Part shown: piece by piece, positions 22,872 to 29,877 of the stretch
How the letters are laid out: every line of letters begins with the position of its first letter
How positions within the stretch are numbered: position 1 is the first letter of the stretch
From: Candidatus Nanoarchaeia archaeon
Lineage (GTDB): Archaea > Nanobdellota > Nanobdellia > Pacearchaeales > GW2011-AR1
Length of the DNA stretch: 33,415 nucleotides
Direction of reading: 5' to 3'
Assembly (NCBI GenBank): GCA_028713045.1
Contig: JAQTOY010000006.1
Location: 1-33,415, forward strand
Program-made: the position numbers and the translations under genes
The notes under the pieces: generated by a model
Databases searched by the model: none
The model's input: the letters and a program-made list of their open reading frames with translations, nothing else
Told to the model about the DNA's origin: nothing

Positions 22872-23004
22872 AATGTATCGCTTAAAGCGATACATTATAG
22901 TTCTGTGGATTTTCACCCACGTGCGGGTTCAAATATCTTAAAATTCCTATGGAATTTTAATGAGACAGAGATTTTTACAAAATCTCTGTACCCTCGGGTC
23001 CATA
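22872..23004 (+). repeat. Hairpin-rich insert ending in a second copy of the tRNA-Lys 3' end
   Basis: AATGTATCGC (22872-22881) pairs with 22887-22896 over TTAAA. Then comes a tRNA-half-like stretch: AGTTCTG, an imperfect GTGG/CCAC arm, and GGGTTCAAAT (22925-22934), identical to the tRNA T-arm (22847-22856). Two perfect ten-pair hairpins follow: TTAAAATTCC (22938-22947) with 22951-22960 over TAT, and CAGAGATTTT (22966-22975) with 22979-22988 over TAC. CCCTCGGGTCCATA (22991-23004) then repeats 22858-22871 exactly. The T-loop and 3' end, almost adjacent in the tRNA, are 56 bases apart here, split at the same place as in the tRNA-Arg insert. Confidence 0.6.
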
Positions 23005-23068
23005 TAAGTATTTCTTAAAAGTGGTAACAAATAACAAGGTTTAAAAATTTAGAATTTTTGTTAAATTT

Positions 23069-24082
23069 ATGAAAAATAGAATGTCAAGATTAAAGAAAAC
23101 TCTGGTATCCATAGCTTTAGCTACATCGGTTTTATTTCCAATAAGCTCAAGAATTGAGGATTCTCCTAGAGATTCTTTAACCCAAATAACTCAATCCGAG
23201 CCTCAAATATCCCCAGAAAGCAAACCTGTAGATGAACCTAGTACAAAGATAGAGAAGTATAACCCAGAATCTCCCTTACCCAAACCTGAAAAGATTAAAA
23301 AAAGCCATAAATTCGATAAAGATTACAAGTTATGGGCCTTAGATTATGGAGTTGATCCAATTAAATTTGAATTTCAAGCCGAGCCATCTAAACCTGAAGG
23401 CGCATTACAAAGCAATCCTATTGATGAAATAACAAAATTAAGTTTCAAGGATTATGAATTTGAACAATTATTGACTGAACTCAAATTTAAGTTCGATTAT
23501 GAAAACCCGCAATTTAATGAATTGGATAGATTAGGAACAAATGATTATGAAACCTGGAGATTATTTGAAGATCTTACCATTAAAAGAAGGGCATTAGCAG
23601 GTTTAAGGGCTTCTGTAGAGAATTGGGAATTGGTAAGAGACTTAAAAAGAGATATTCCTGATTTCAGAGGATATAAATTGTATGAATCTGAAAAAACCAA
23701 AACTAATGAAACTCAAGAAGATGAAACTGGAGAAAGATGGTTTGAAGCAGACACCTCTGCAGGAATTAAAGCTTATCTGAGCAAAGGAAAAATTCCTGTT
23801 GCAGGATTTTATACAGATTTCAAAGACCCTTCTTTTTTAGGTTATAAACCTATTAAAAAAGCAAGAATAGGTCTGAATACCTTAGGAGAATTAGAACTTA
23901 CATTGCAAAAAGAACTTTATTTTGATTGGGCTGCAGAATTTGCAACACAGGCAAGCCCTTCAGGGCTTGGTGGAAGAGTATCTTTTTCAAGAGAAATCAG
24001 AAACCAATCAAGAGCTGGAATAAGTGTTAGCGGAACACAAAAAGGGGCTTCTTTAGGTGTTGATTACATACTTTCATATTAA
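23069..24082 (+). CDS. Secreted protein with beta-rich C-terminal part, function unknown
   Basis: The 337-residue product has a basic start and a hydrophobic segment (about 10-27), likely a signal peptide. A Pro/Ser/Lys-rich linker follows (to about 90), then an acidic region rich in Phe, Tyr and Glu. From about 225 the sequence becomes a row of short alternating segments, for example GLNTLGELELTLQKELYF, GLGGRVSFSREI and AGISVSGTQKGASLGVDYIL, and ends in Tyr. This resembles the repeating strands of beta-barrel outer-membrane proteins, which is unexpected in an archaeon with no known outer membrane. It may equally be a secreted beta-sandwich. GGTTTAAAAATTT (23039-23051) gives a leaderless start at 23069. 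Confidence 0.6.
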   Translation: MKNRMSRLKKTLVSIALATSVLFPISSRIEDSPRDSLTQITQSEPQISPESKPVDEPSTKIEKYNPESPLPKPEKIKKSHKFDKDYKLWALDYGVDPIKFEFQAEPSKPEGALQSNPIDEITKLSFKDYEFEQLLTELKFKFDYENPQFNELDRLGTNDYETWRLFEDLTIKRRALAGLRASVENWELVRDLKRDIPDFRGYKLYESEKTKTNETQEDETGERWFEADTSAGIKAYLSKGKIPVAGFYTDFKDPSFLGYKPIKKARIGLNTLGELELTLQKELYFDWAAEFATQASPSGLGGRVSFSREIRNQSRAGISVSGTQKGASLGVDYILSY

Positions 24083-24120
24083 TTCTCAATATTTAAATAA
24101 CAAAATATGATGTTTATTTA

Positions 24121-24786
24121 ATGGATTCAAAAGATTATTTAAATAACATAGAATCAATTATGAAGATTCTTGAACAGCATTTTCATTATGCAGAAAGAAC
24201 CACTCTTAATCGGATGAGGAAAAATCCAAATGCTTTCAAAATTCTAATAAGCTGTCTATTATCTTTGAGGACAAAGGACAGCACAACTGAAAGCATTTCA
24301 GAGAGATTGTTTAAAATAGCAGATACTCCTGAAAGAATCCTTAAACTTCCTTTAAAAAAATTGGAGAGAATAATTTTTTCCTCAGGGCATTATCATAAAA
24401 AAGCCCTGACTTTAAAGCATGTTTCAAAAGAGATTATAACCAGATTCAATGGAAAAGTCCCTAACAAAAAAGAAGAATTATTATCAATAAAAGGCATAGG
24501 CCCTAAGACTGCAAATATCGTCTTAAATTTTGCATTTGGAGAGCCTGTATTGCCAATTGATACCCATTGCCATAGAATACCCAATAGGTTGGGATGGGTA
24601 AAAACAAAAAATCCTGAACAAACTGAAAAAGAACTTGAAAAAATCCTTCCTAAAAATTATTGGTTTGAATTCAACGGAATTTTCGTATTATTTGGGAAGA
24701 CAATCTGCCAGCCAATTTCACCCTGGTGCAGCAAATGTCCAATTAATCATCTCTGTCCAAAGATTGGTGTTGAGAAATCAAGATGA
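24121..24786 (+). CDS. nth: Endonuclease III (DNA glycosylase/AP lyase)
   Basis: The 221-residue product has the HhH-GPD fold of full length. The hairpin is IKGIGPKTAN with the catalytic Lys129, and Asp147 in PIDTHCHRI is the conserved acid. The C-terminal Fe-S loop is intact: Cys196, 203, 206 and 212 with the spacing 6-2-5. The enzyme removes oxidised pyrimidines and cuts the abasic strand in base excision repair. It has a TATA-like ATATTTAAATAAC (about 24092-24104) at leaderless distance. Neighbours are unrelated. The SSGHYHKKA segment corresponds to the DNA-contact helix (usual form 'GxxxxKA'). Confidence 0.94.
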   Translation: MDSKDYLNNIESIMKILEQHFHYAERTTLNRMRKNPNAFKILISCLLSLRTKDSTTESISERLFKIADTPERILKLPLKKLERIIFSSGHYHKKALTLKHVSKEIITRFNGKVPNKKEELLSIKGIGPKTANIVLNFAFGEPVLPIDTHCHRIPNRLGWVKTKNPEQTEKELEKILPKNYWFEFNGIFVLFGKTICQPISPWCSKCPINHLCPKIGVEKSR

Positions 24787-24857
24787 AAAAAAGATTAAAC
24801 CCTTAAAAAAGGAAAAATAGAATTAAAAATAAAAAAACACCCTATCCAAAGCTAATA

Positions 24858-25124
24858 TTACATTAATTGTCTTCTTATTGAATCAATGTTTTCTGCGATT
24901 TCTTCGCCTTTCTTTGTTAATTTGATTAGCTTGATTCTTCCTTTTTTCTCAAAAAGAACCAACCCCAAATCTTCCAAAGTTTGGAGGATTTTAACTGCAT
25001 GTGAATAAGTGCAGTCAACTTCCTTGGCTAAAACAGAACCATATCTAGCCTTGGACATTTTTTTCAAAGCTACCAGCATTAGAGCAGGTTTTCTTCTAAA
25101 AAAAATATCAAAGTTATCTTTCAT
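24858..25124 (-). CDS. Winged-helix transcription regulator
   Basis: The start is put at the ATG at 25122-25124; an extension to 25163 would need GTG and covers the TATA box TTTTTTAAAATGC, read on the - strand at about 25145-25157. The 88-residue product is a compact winged helix: ALKKMSKARYGSVLAKEV (helices 1-2), TYSHAVKILQTLEDLGLV (recognition helix), and the wing EKKGRIKLIKLTKKGEEIA. This is the MarR/ArsR-like shape common among archaeal one-domain regulators. No ligand or metal site is seen. It probably binds DNA as a dimer. The upstream neighbour on the same strand is a membrane protein gene about 190 bases away; the target is unknown. Confidence 0.8.
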   Translation of the reverse strand: MKDNFDIFFRRKPALMLVALKKMSKARYGSVLAKEVDCTYSHAVKILQTLEDLGLVLFEKKGRIKLIKLTKKGEEIAENIDSIRRQLM

Positions 25125-25279
25125 TTTATAAAATTTATTTATTAAGCATTTTAAAAAATACACTTTATTATGTATTTTTCAAAAACTATATATTAAAGTA
25201 CCATAATGGCTTATAAAGCTTTCTATTGAAAAAATTCATCAGTCAGTAGCGAAATTTACAAATATCAAAATTAAACAAT

Positions 25280-25296
25280 AGTAACTTAATGTTACT
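25280..25296 (-). terminator. Small hairpin beyond the 3' end of the membrane-protein gene
   Basis: AGTAAC (25280-25285) pairs with GTTACT (25291-25296) over a five-base loop, 22 bases past the stop of the gene ending at 25318 (read on the - strand). A run of A/T surrounds it. A weak candidate for a transcript end. Confidence 0.25.
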
Positions 25297-25317
25297 ACTT
25301 TCTTGATTTATTTATTT

Positions 25318-25914
25318 TTATGAATTCAAAGCGTTGTATAAATCCAGATATCCTTTTGCTAATAACTCGGGTTTTCCAGCTATCATTTCTATCTGAGTTT
25401 TTCCATCTATCACCGAACCCTTCATAAACTGTTTTATATCTTGAGAAAGCAAAGCCCTTACTGTCTCTTCCTTTGAAATCGTAAATCTTATGTCTCTATT
25501 TTCATTGGAACTTTTTTTAGTCATAAGAACATTTCCAGAAATTTCTGAACTCCAAATTTCATTATCAACGACTAATTCAACAATAGGATTTCCAAAACCA
25601 GGAAAACTATGAAGCAAGTTGACATTCAAAGCGAGTAATATGTAATTAATATAATCGACATTAAAATCTTTCATACCTTCCTGAACAATCTGTTCCAGAC
25701 TGACTTGTTCATTTTTTAAAAGATGTGTGTCAACAATTTTTTTCAAAGGATTCTCAATAATAATCTGATTTGAACTTTGTTTATTTTGATAACTTCTTAA
25801 AATATATATACCTATTGAAGCTATCAAAATAAATAGAATTAAAATAACAATAATCAATATTAGTTTAGATTTAGTTCCATCTTTCAAATTTTTATCCACA
25901 CCCCTTTCTTTCAT
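25318..25914 (-). CDS. Single-span membrane protein, possibly SCP2-like outer domain
   Basis: The 198-residue product has a short basic N-terminus, one strong membrane helix (about 16-41, mostly Ile/Leu) and an outer or soluble domain of about 155 residues. In the last 90 residues the order of strands and helices (VELVVDNEIW, GNVLMTKK, IRFTISKEETVRALL, GKTQIEMIAGKPELLAKGYLDLY) recalls the SCP2 lipid-binding fold. In that fold 'G.I.i.Gd..l..k...l' is a usual ending. This is a weak likeness and may be convergent. The ATG at 25914 has ATATTTAAATAGAAT upstream at leaderless distance. No cysteines are present. Function unknown. Confidence 0.6.
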   Translation of the reverse strand: MKERGVDKNLKDGTKSKLILIIVILILFILIASIGIYILRSYQNKQSSNQIIIENPLKKIVDTHLLKNEQVSLEQIVQEGMKDFNVDYINYILLALNVNLLHSFPGFGNPIVELVVDNEIWSSEISGNVLMTKKSSNENRDIRFTISKEETVRALLSQDIKQFMKGSVIDGKTQIEMIAGKPELLAKGYLDLYNALNS

Positions 25915-25938
25915 TTAATAATAAAAATGGAATTCTAT

Positions 25939-26523
25939 TTAAATATTACTTCGCATCTCTAGATTTGCATCAGAAATGTTTGTATCTCTTGTATCAGTTA
26001 TTAATCTTGTTTCTGCAGAAGAAGGAACAAGTTTTTTTGTATAATAATAGGCTACTGTATTTTTCGGCCCCCATCTTGCGAGGGGATCTTTTTTTGTTCT
26101 AGCAAAACCAAGCCTTCTGCATAATCTTATCATTGATGGAAAGCCATTATAAGTTTTAAGATTCACATGAGTATAACCCAATCGCTCCAAATCAGTTAAA
26201 CAATATCGCATTAGTTTTTCTCCAATTCCCATCCTTTGATATTGTGGTGAAACCCCCTGAATCCAAAACCAGGGTTGATTATCCTTAAGGTTCTCATACC
26301 ATATATTAAAGCCTGCAAATTGAGAATTTTTTCTATCTCTTGCAACGTAAACTCCCGAATCCTCATGAGAAAGAATAGTTTTAGCAATTTCTTCAAAAGT
26401 TATAGGTTCTGGAAAAAGAACTGCCGATAGTTCTGAAGCGTTTATTAAAGCAGCTAAATATTCAGGATTTCCGGGAATCATTTTTCTTATAGCTATGGGT
26501 AAAGGCAATCTTTTGGATTTCAT
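25939..26523 (-). CDS. GNAT-family N-acetyltransferase
   Basis: The 194-residue product shows the GNAT core: GVYVARDRKNSQFAGFNIWY (strands 2-4), GVSPQYQRMGIGEKLMRYCL with the acetyl-CoA-binding QRMGIG at 96-101, and LKTYNGFPSMIRLCRRLGF, the last motif that completes the fold. A polar C-terminal tail (about 160-194) without structure signals follows. It transfers an acetyl group from acetyl-CoA to an amine of unknown identity. A TTTTAAAAGG box lies at leaderless distance from the ATG at 26523. It is divergent from the DHH phosphoesterase gene, whose promoter lies in the same 77-base gap. Confidence 0.85.
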   Translation of the reverse strand: MKSKRLPLPIAIRKMIPGNPEYLAALINASELSAVLFPEPITFEEIAKTILSHEDSGVYVARDRKNSQFAGFNIWYENLKDNQPWFWIQGVSPQYQRMGIGEKLMRYCLTDLERLGYTHVNLKTYNGFPSMIRLCRRLGFARTKKDPLARWGPKNTVAYYYTKKLVPSSAETRLITDTRDTNISDANLEMRSNI

Positions 26524-26600
26524 TTAATTAATCTCTAACTAATCCTTTTAAAAGTTTGGGTTTGCATCAATGTTTAAATACTATTAATTTTTGGTATCAT

Positions 26601-27644
26601 ATGCTAACAGAAAAACAAACACAGGAAATAAAAGAACATCTGGAAAAGGCGCAGAATCCGCTTTTCTTCTTTGATAATGACAATGATGGGTTGTGTAGTT
26701 TTTTATTATTAAGAAGATTTTTAGACCGAGGAAAAGGTGTTGCAATAAGGTCTTTTCCGGATTTGAATAAGTCCTATTACCGAAAAGTGGAAGAATTAAA
26801 ACCAGATTATATCTTTATTCTAGACAAGCCCGTTGTTTCAAAAGAATTCATAGAAAAAGCAAAAGAAGACAATCTTCCAGTTGTCTGGATAGATCATCAT
26901 GATGTTGAAGATATAAAAAATGATTATGTCGCCTATTATAATCCTTTTTTAAATGACAAGACTTACGAACCAGTTTCCTCAATCTGCCAAAAAATGATCG
27001 GAAATAAAGAAGATGTTTGGCTTGCCGTAATTGGCTCAATAAGTGACTGCTATCTTCCGGATTTTTATAAAGAATTTGAAAAAAAATATCCTGAATTAGG
27101 GAGGAAAAACCCTGCCTCTGCTTTTGAATTATTATATAAAACTGAAATCGGAAGAATTTCAAGAATACTTGATTTTTCCCTGAAGGACAGCACAACCAAT
27201 GTTGTGAATATGATAAAATTCATGATGAATGCGCAAGGACCTATGGATATCTTAGAAGAAAATACAAAAACAAAACCAATAATTAAAAAGTTCAATGAAA
27301 TTGACAAAAAATACCAGTCATTGATTGAAAAAGCAAGAAAATTAAAAGAAAAAAAATTCATTTATTTTCAGTATGGGGGCAGTTTGAGCTTAAGCGCAAA
27401 CCTTGCAAATCAGCTGAGTTTTGAATTTCCAGATAAAATAATAGTTGTAGCTTACATCAACAAGGATATTGCAAATATTTCTATAAGGGGAAAAAGCGAT
27501 GTAAGAAAATTAACTCTTGAAGCTATTTCAGATATTGAAGGCGCGACTGGCGGAGGGCATAAGAATGCAACCGGAGCCAAGATGAATGTCATTTATCTGC
27601 CAAGATTTAAAGAAAAAATTGAGAAATTAATTCTGGAACTTTAG
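26601..27644 (+). CDS. DHH-family phosphoesterase, RecJ/Cdc45-related
   Basis: The start is the ATG at 26601; the 15 codons before it begin with TTG and cover the TATA box ATGTTTAAATACT (about 26570-26582). The 347-residue product has the DHH motifs: DNDNDG at 25-30 (motif I), the acidic VEELKPDYIFILDKP region, and IDHHD at 97-101. It ends with a DHHA1 module with GGGHKNATGAKM from about residue 317. Both metal-binding aspartate groups are intact, so it should be active, unlike Cdc45. Archaeal relatives include the GINS-associated nuclease, oligoribonucleases and nucleases that degrade small DNA or RNA; I cannot choose among these. A hairpin element starts four bases after its stop. Confidence 0.87.
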   Translation: MLTEKQTQEIKEHLEKAQNPLFFFDNDNDGLCSFLLLRRFLDRGKGVAIRSFPDLNKSYYRKVEELKPDYIFILDKPVVSKEFIEKAKEDNLPVVWIDHHDVEDIKNDYVAYYNPFLNDKTYEPVSSICQKMIGNKEDVWLAVIGSISDCYLPDFYKEFEKKYPELGRKNPASAFELLYKTEIGRISRILDFSLKDSTTNVVNMIKFMMNAQGPMDILEENTKTKPIIKKFNEIDKKYQSLIEKARKLKEKKFIYFQYGGSLSLSANLANQLSFEFPDKIIVVAYINKDIANISIRGKSDVRKLTLEAISDIEGATGGGHKNATGAKMNVIYLPRFKEKIEKLILEL

Positions 27645-27648
27645 AGAA

Positions 27649-27743
27649 TCACCAAAACCTAAACGCGTGGGTTTGACTTTGTTTTGGTGAGACTGAATGA
27701 AAAACCAACAATCGAAAGCATTACCTTAAAATAATGGTTTTTT
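27649..27743 (+). repeat. Two-hairpin element after the DHH gene, sharing tags with the tRNA-Lys array
   Basis: TCACCAAAAC (27649-27658) pairs perfectly with GTTTTGGTGA (27681-27690) around a 22-base loop containing CGTGGGTTTGAC. The tag GAGACTGAA (27689-27697) overlaps the end of the right arm and is identical to 22564-22572. AAAAACCA (27700-27707) then pairs with TGGTTTTT (27735-27742), with CATTA/TAATG inside as an alternative. It could end transcription of the DHH gene, but the shared loop core and tag make a repeated element likely. Confidence 0.5.
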
Positions 27744-27772
27744 ACTCTGTATAATAAAGATAGCAATTTAAT

Positions 27773-28180
27773 TTACAATATGCAGATACAATTAAGCCTG
27801 TCTAAATCACAATTATAACCTTTAAACTCCAGCATTCTTTCTGAACATAATTTTTGGCATATTTCTCTTTTAAAACCGGCTGCGTTATAATCTCTAGATG
27901 CTGCATTCGAATCAATAAAAGAACAACCTGCATCAGAAATATTCCCAAAATACAATATCCCTGCATCTTCGATAATAAAATCATTAGGTTCTATTTGAAG
28001 ATTTTCTTGGTTGAATAAATTTATCGAAAAATATCTGCTATTAAAAAGATAAATGATTCCTAATAGGATTAAAATAATTAAAACAATGAATATAATTGCT
28101 AATAACCATTTTTTATTTTTTCTTCGATAATCATAACCTTTGATTCTACGTAATTCAGAAGTATCAAACTCTCTTCTCAT
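27773..28180 (-). CDS. Single-span membrane protein with Cys-rich outer domain
   Basis: The start is the ATG at 28178-28180; a frame extending to 28339 runs through a strongly palindromic region and yields an implausible peptide, so it was rejected. The 135-residue product has a basic N-terminus (RRIKGYDYRRKNKK), one long helix (about 25-46, almost all Ile/Leu), and an outer part with cysteines at GCSF, EICQKLC, YNCD and LNCICIL. Six cysteines end almost at the C-terminus. This N-basic/one helix/Cys-cluster plan repeats that of the gene at 10514 but without the same motif. Function unknown. The upstream region contains two large RNA-like folds. Confidence 0.6.
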   Translation of the reverse strand: MRREFDTSELRRIKGYDYRRKNKKWLLAIIFIVLIILILLGIIYLFNSRYFSINLFNQENLQIEPNDFIIEDAGILYFGNISDAGCSFIDSNAASRDYNAAGFKREICQKLCSERMLEFKGYNCDLDRLNCICIL

Positions 28181-28201
28181 TTTAACCCCATTTTTGAATA
28201 T

Positions 28202-28322
28202 CAAAAAATCTTTGTACCACACCTTAAAAGGTGTGGTTTGTTTTAGATTTTTTGGGACAGGAGAAAAAGACAAAGCAGAGCTTTGTCCTCTGCCTAAAGG
28301 CAGAGGTTTACTTTTTTCCTGT
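28202..28322. ncRNA. Two-domain RNA-like fold in the divergent intergenic region
   Basis: Domain 1: CAAAAAATCT (28202-28211) pairs with 28245-28254 and encloses ACCACACCT (28216-28224) with AGGTGTGGT (28229-28237) over TAAA. Domain 2: ACAGGA plus AAAAAG (28257-28269) pairs with CTTTTT plus TCCTGT (28311-28322), with one bulged G. It encloses two perfect hairpins, GACAAAG/CTTTGTC (28269-28287) and CCTCTGCC/GGCAGAGG (28287-28306, loop TAAA), forming a three-way junction. The arms touch at single bases. It could be a leader of the - strand gene, an independent RNA or a mobile hairpin element. Nothing was seen in 28323-28507 beyond A/T-rich promoter-like sequence. Confidence 0.45.
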
Positions 28323-28507
28323 ATGAAAATATTATACATTAAAAATCTGCCGATTCCATGACTTAATTTTAAATACCAAATCTCAGTTAATTTTATAAAT
28401 ACAATAAATTTAAATTTTTTATGAATGCTGAAAGATTAAGATTTATTTTAGAAAGTTTAGCTATACCTGTTCTATCTTAATTTGAATTCTATTAAATCTA
28501 ATTTAAA

Positions 28508-29506
28508 ATGAATAACCTTAAAAAAACTAACACTGAAAAGACATCTAGAGGAAATGTTCTCTTTGATTCGAAAGAGATAAATGGAATTTCCATAAGAGGA
28601 TATGATTTTAATCAGGGAATAGACTATGATAAATTATTAAATAGTTATTTATCAACTGGATTCCAGGCAACTCATCTTGCAAAAGCGATTGCAATTATTG
28701 ATAAGATGATAAAAGATAAAGCTACCATCTTTCTAGGCTATACTTCAAATCTTGTCACCTCTGGAATAAGAGATGTTATAAGATATCTTGCAGAACATAA
28801 AAAAATCCAGATCCTTGTCACAACCGCTGGCGGTATTGAAGAGGATATTATAAAATGCCTAGGAGATTTTAAGCTTGGAGAATTCTCAGCTTCAGGAGAA
28901 TTATTAAAGAAACAAGGAATCAACAGGGCAGGAAATATTTTCATCCCAAATTCTAGATACTGCAAATTTGAAGATTTTATAAATCCAATATTGGAAAAAA
29001 TCTACAAAGAACAAAAAGAAACTGGAAAAGTGATAAGTGTCTCGGATTTGATAAAAACTCTTGGAAAAGAGATAAACAACAAGGAAAGCATTTATTATTG
29101 GTGCTATAAGAATGACATTGAAGTTTATTGTCCCGCAATTACAGATGGAAGTTTTGGGGATATGATACATTTTTTCATGTACAAACATCCAGATTTCAAG
29201 ATTGATATTGCAGATGATATCCATAAGTTAAATGAGTTCACAATTGTCCAGAAAAAAACAGGAATTATTTTACTTGGAGGAGGTATAATGAAGCATCACA
29301 TATGCAATGCAAACATGATGAGAAATGGGGCAGATTATGCGGTTTATATAAATTCAGGAGAAGAATGGGATGGTGCAGATTCAAATGCCCGTCCGGATGA
29401 AGCGGTTTCCTGGGGAAAAATCAAGAAAGATTCAGAATCCATAAAAGTTTTTGGTGATGCAACCATTTTATTTCCATTAATTGTTGCAAAAACTTTCGCC
29501 AAATAA
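28508..29506 (+). CDS. dys: Deoxyhypusine synthase
   Basis: The 332-residue product is full length. It shows GYTSNLVTSGIRDVIRYL, VTTAGGIEEDIIKCL (NAD-binding region), PAITDGSFGDM, GGGIMKHHICNANMMRNGADYAVYI and EWDGADSNARPDEAVSWGKI. Lys304 in WGK is the residue that forms the enzyme-spermidine intermediate, followed by GDATILFP. It transfers a 4-aminobutyl group from spermidine to the lysine of aIF5A, so spermidine and aIF5A are implied elsewhere. No ribosome site is present; an A/T-rich CTATTAAATCTA upstream may be the promoter. The final codons are repeated 54 bases downstream. Confidence 0.96.
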   Translation: MNNLKKTNTEKTSRGNVLFDSKEINGISIRGYDFNQGIDYDKLLNSYLSTGFQATHLAKAIAIIDKMIKDKATIFLGYTSNLVTSGIRDVIRYLAEHKKIQILVTTAGGIEEDIIKCLGDFKLGEFSASGELLKKQGINRAGNIFIPNSRYCKFEDFINPILEKIYKEQKETGKVISVSDLIKTLGKEINNKESIYYWCYKNDIEVYCPAITDGSFGDMIHFFMYKHPDFKIDIADDIHKLNEFTIVQKKTGIILLGGGIMKHHICNANMMRNGADYAVYINSGEEWDGADSNARPDEAVSWGKIKKDSESIKVFGDATILFPLIVAKTFAK

Positions 29507-29557
29507 TACTTTGTTAAGATACATTGTCTAAAGTTTTTGGCAAAAACTTTCGCGAAA
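29486..29557 (+). repeat. Direct repeat of the last codons of dys plus a 9-pair hairpin
   Basis: GCAAAAACTTTCGCCAAA (29486-29503, the end of dys) recurs at 29540-29557 with one change (CGCG for CGCC). The second copy also forms the right arm of a perfect hairpin, AAAGTTTTT (29530-29538) with AAAAACTTT (29542-29550) over loop GGC. It acts either as a terminator or as the trace of a local duplication and inversion. Confidence 0.5.
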
Positions 29558-29563
29558 AATTGA

Positions 29564-29818
29564 TTATCTCCTTTTCCTATTTATACAACAACGAGGATCC
29601 CCTGGATCATAATATCCTAAATCTCTTAATTCCTGGCGTGCATCAGGTTCATAAGAATCTTCAAATGCATCCAATACAGATAAATCTTCTGCTATTTCGA
29701 CTTCGGTAACTATTTCTAAATTTCCAAGATTTCTCCCAAAACGTTGTCTAAGAATTTCTTCTAATTCTACTTCCTCATCAAGCGTAGTATCCTCTTCGTA
29801 GAGATTATAATCTGGCAT
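29564..29818 (-). CDS. Small acidic protein, function unknown
   Basis: The 84-residue product is strongly acidic in its first two thirds (TTLDEEVELEEILRQRFG, EVEIAEDLSVLDAFEDSYE), with a basic, Cys-containing end (DPRCCINRKRR). No signal or membrane segment. AAATTTATAAGC, read on the - strand at about 29841-29852, lies at leaderless distance and supports expression. Its stop is seven bases from the second dys 3' repeat. It has the same general make-up (short, charged, ending in a basic run) as other orphan small genes here but no shared motif. No function is claimed. Confidence 0.55.
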   Translation of the reverse strand: MPDYNLYEEDTTLDEEVELEEILRQRFGRNLGNLEIVTEVEIAEDLSVLDAFEDSYEPDARQELRDLGYYDPGDPRCCINRKRR

Positions 29819-29877
29819 TTATTTTTTATATAAAATATGCTTATAAATTTTTTTATACTAAATTAAGATCAATGAAT

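Noticed and set aside
22531-23004. CRISPR array
   Set aside because: The hairpins are of different sequence and spacing; there are no regular repeats with unique spacers and no cas genes.
26556-26600. Longer DHH phosphoesterase start at TTG 26556
   Set aside because: This stretch contains the TATA box; the ATG at 26601 is at leaderless distance.
28181-28339. N-terminal extension of the Cys-rich membrane protein
   Set aside because: It translates the palindromic region into an unlikely Pro/Leu/Ser-rich peptide; the ATG at 28180 precedes a normal basic and hydrophobic N-terminus.
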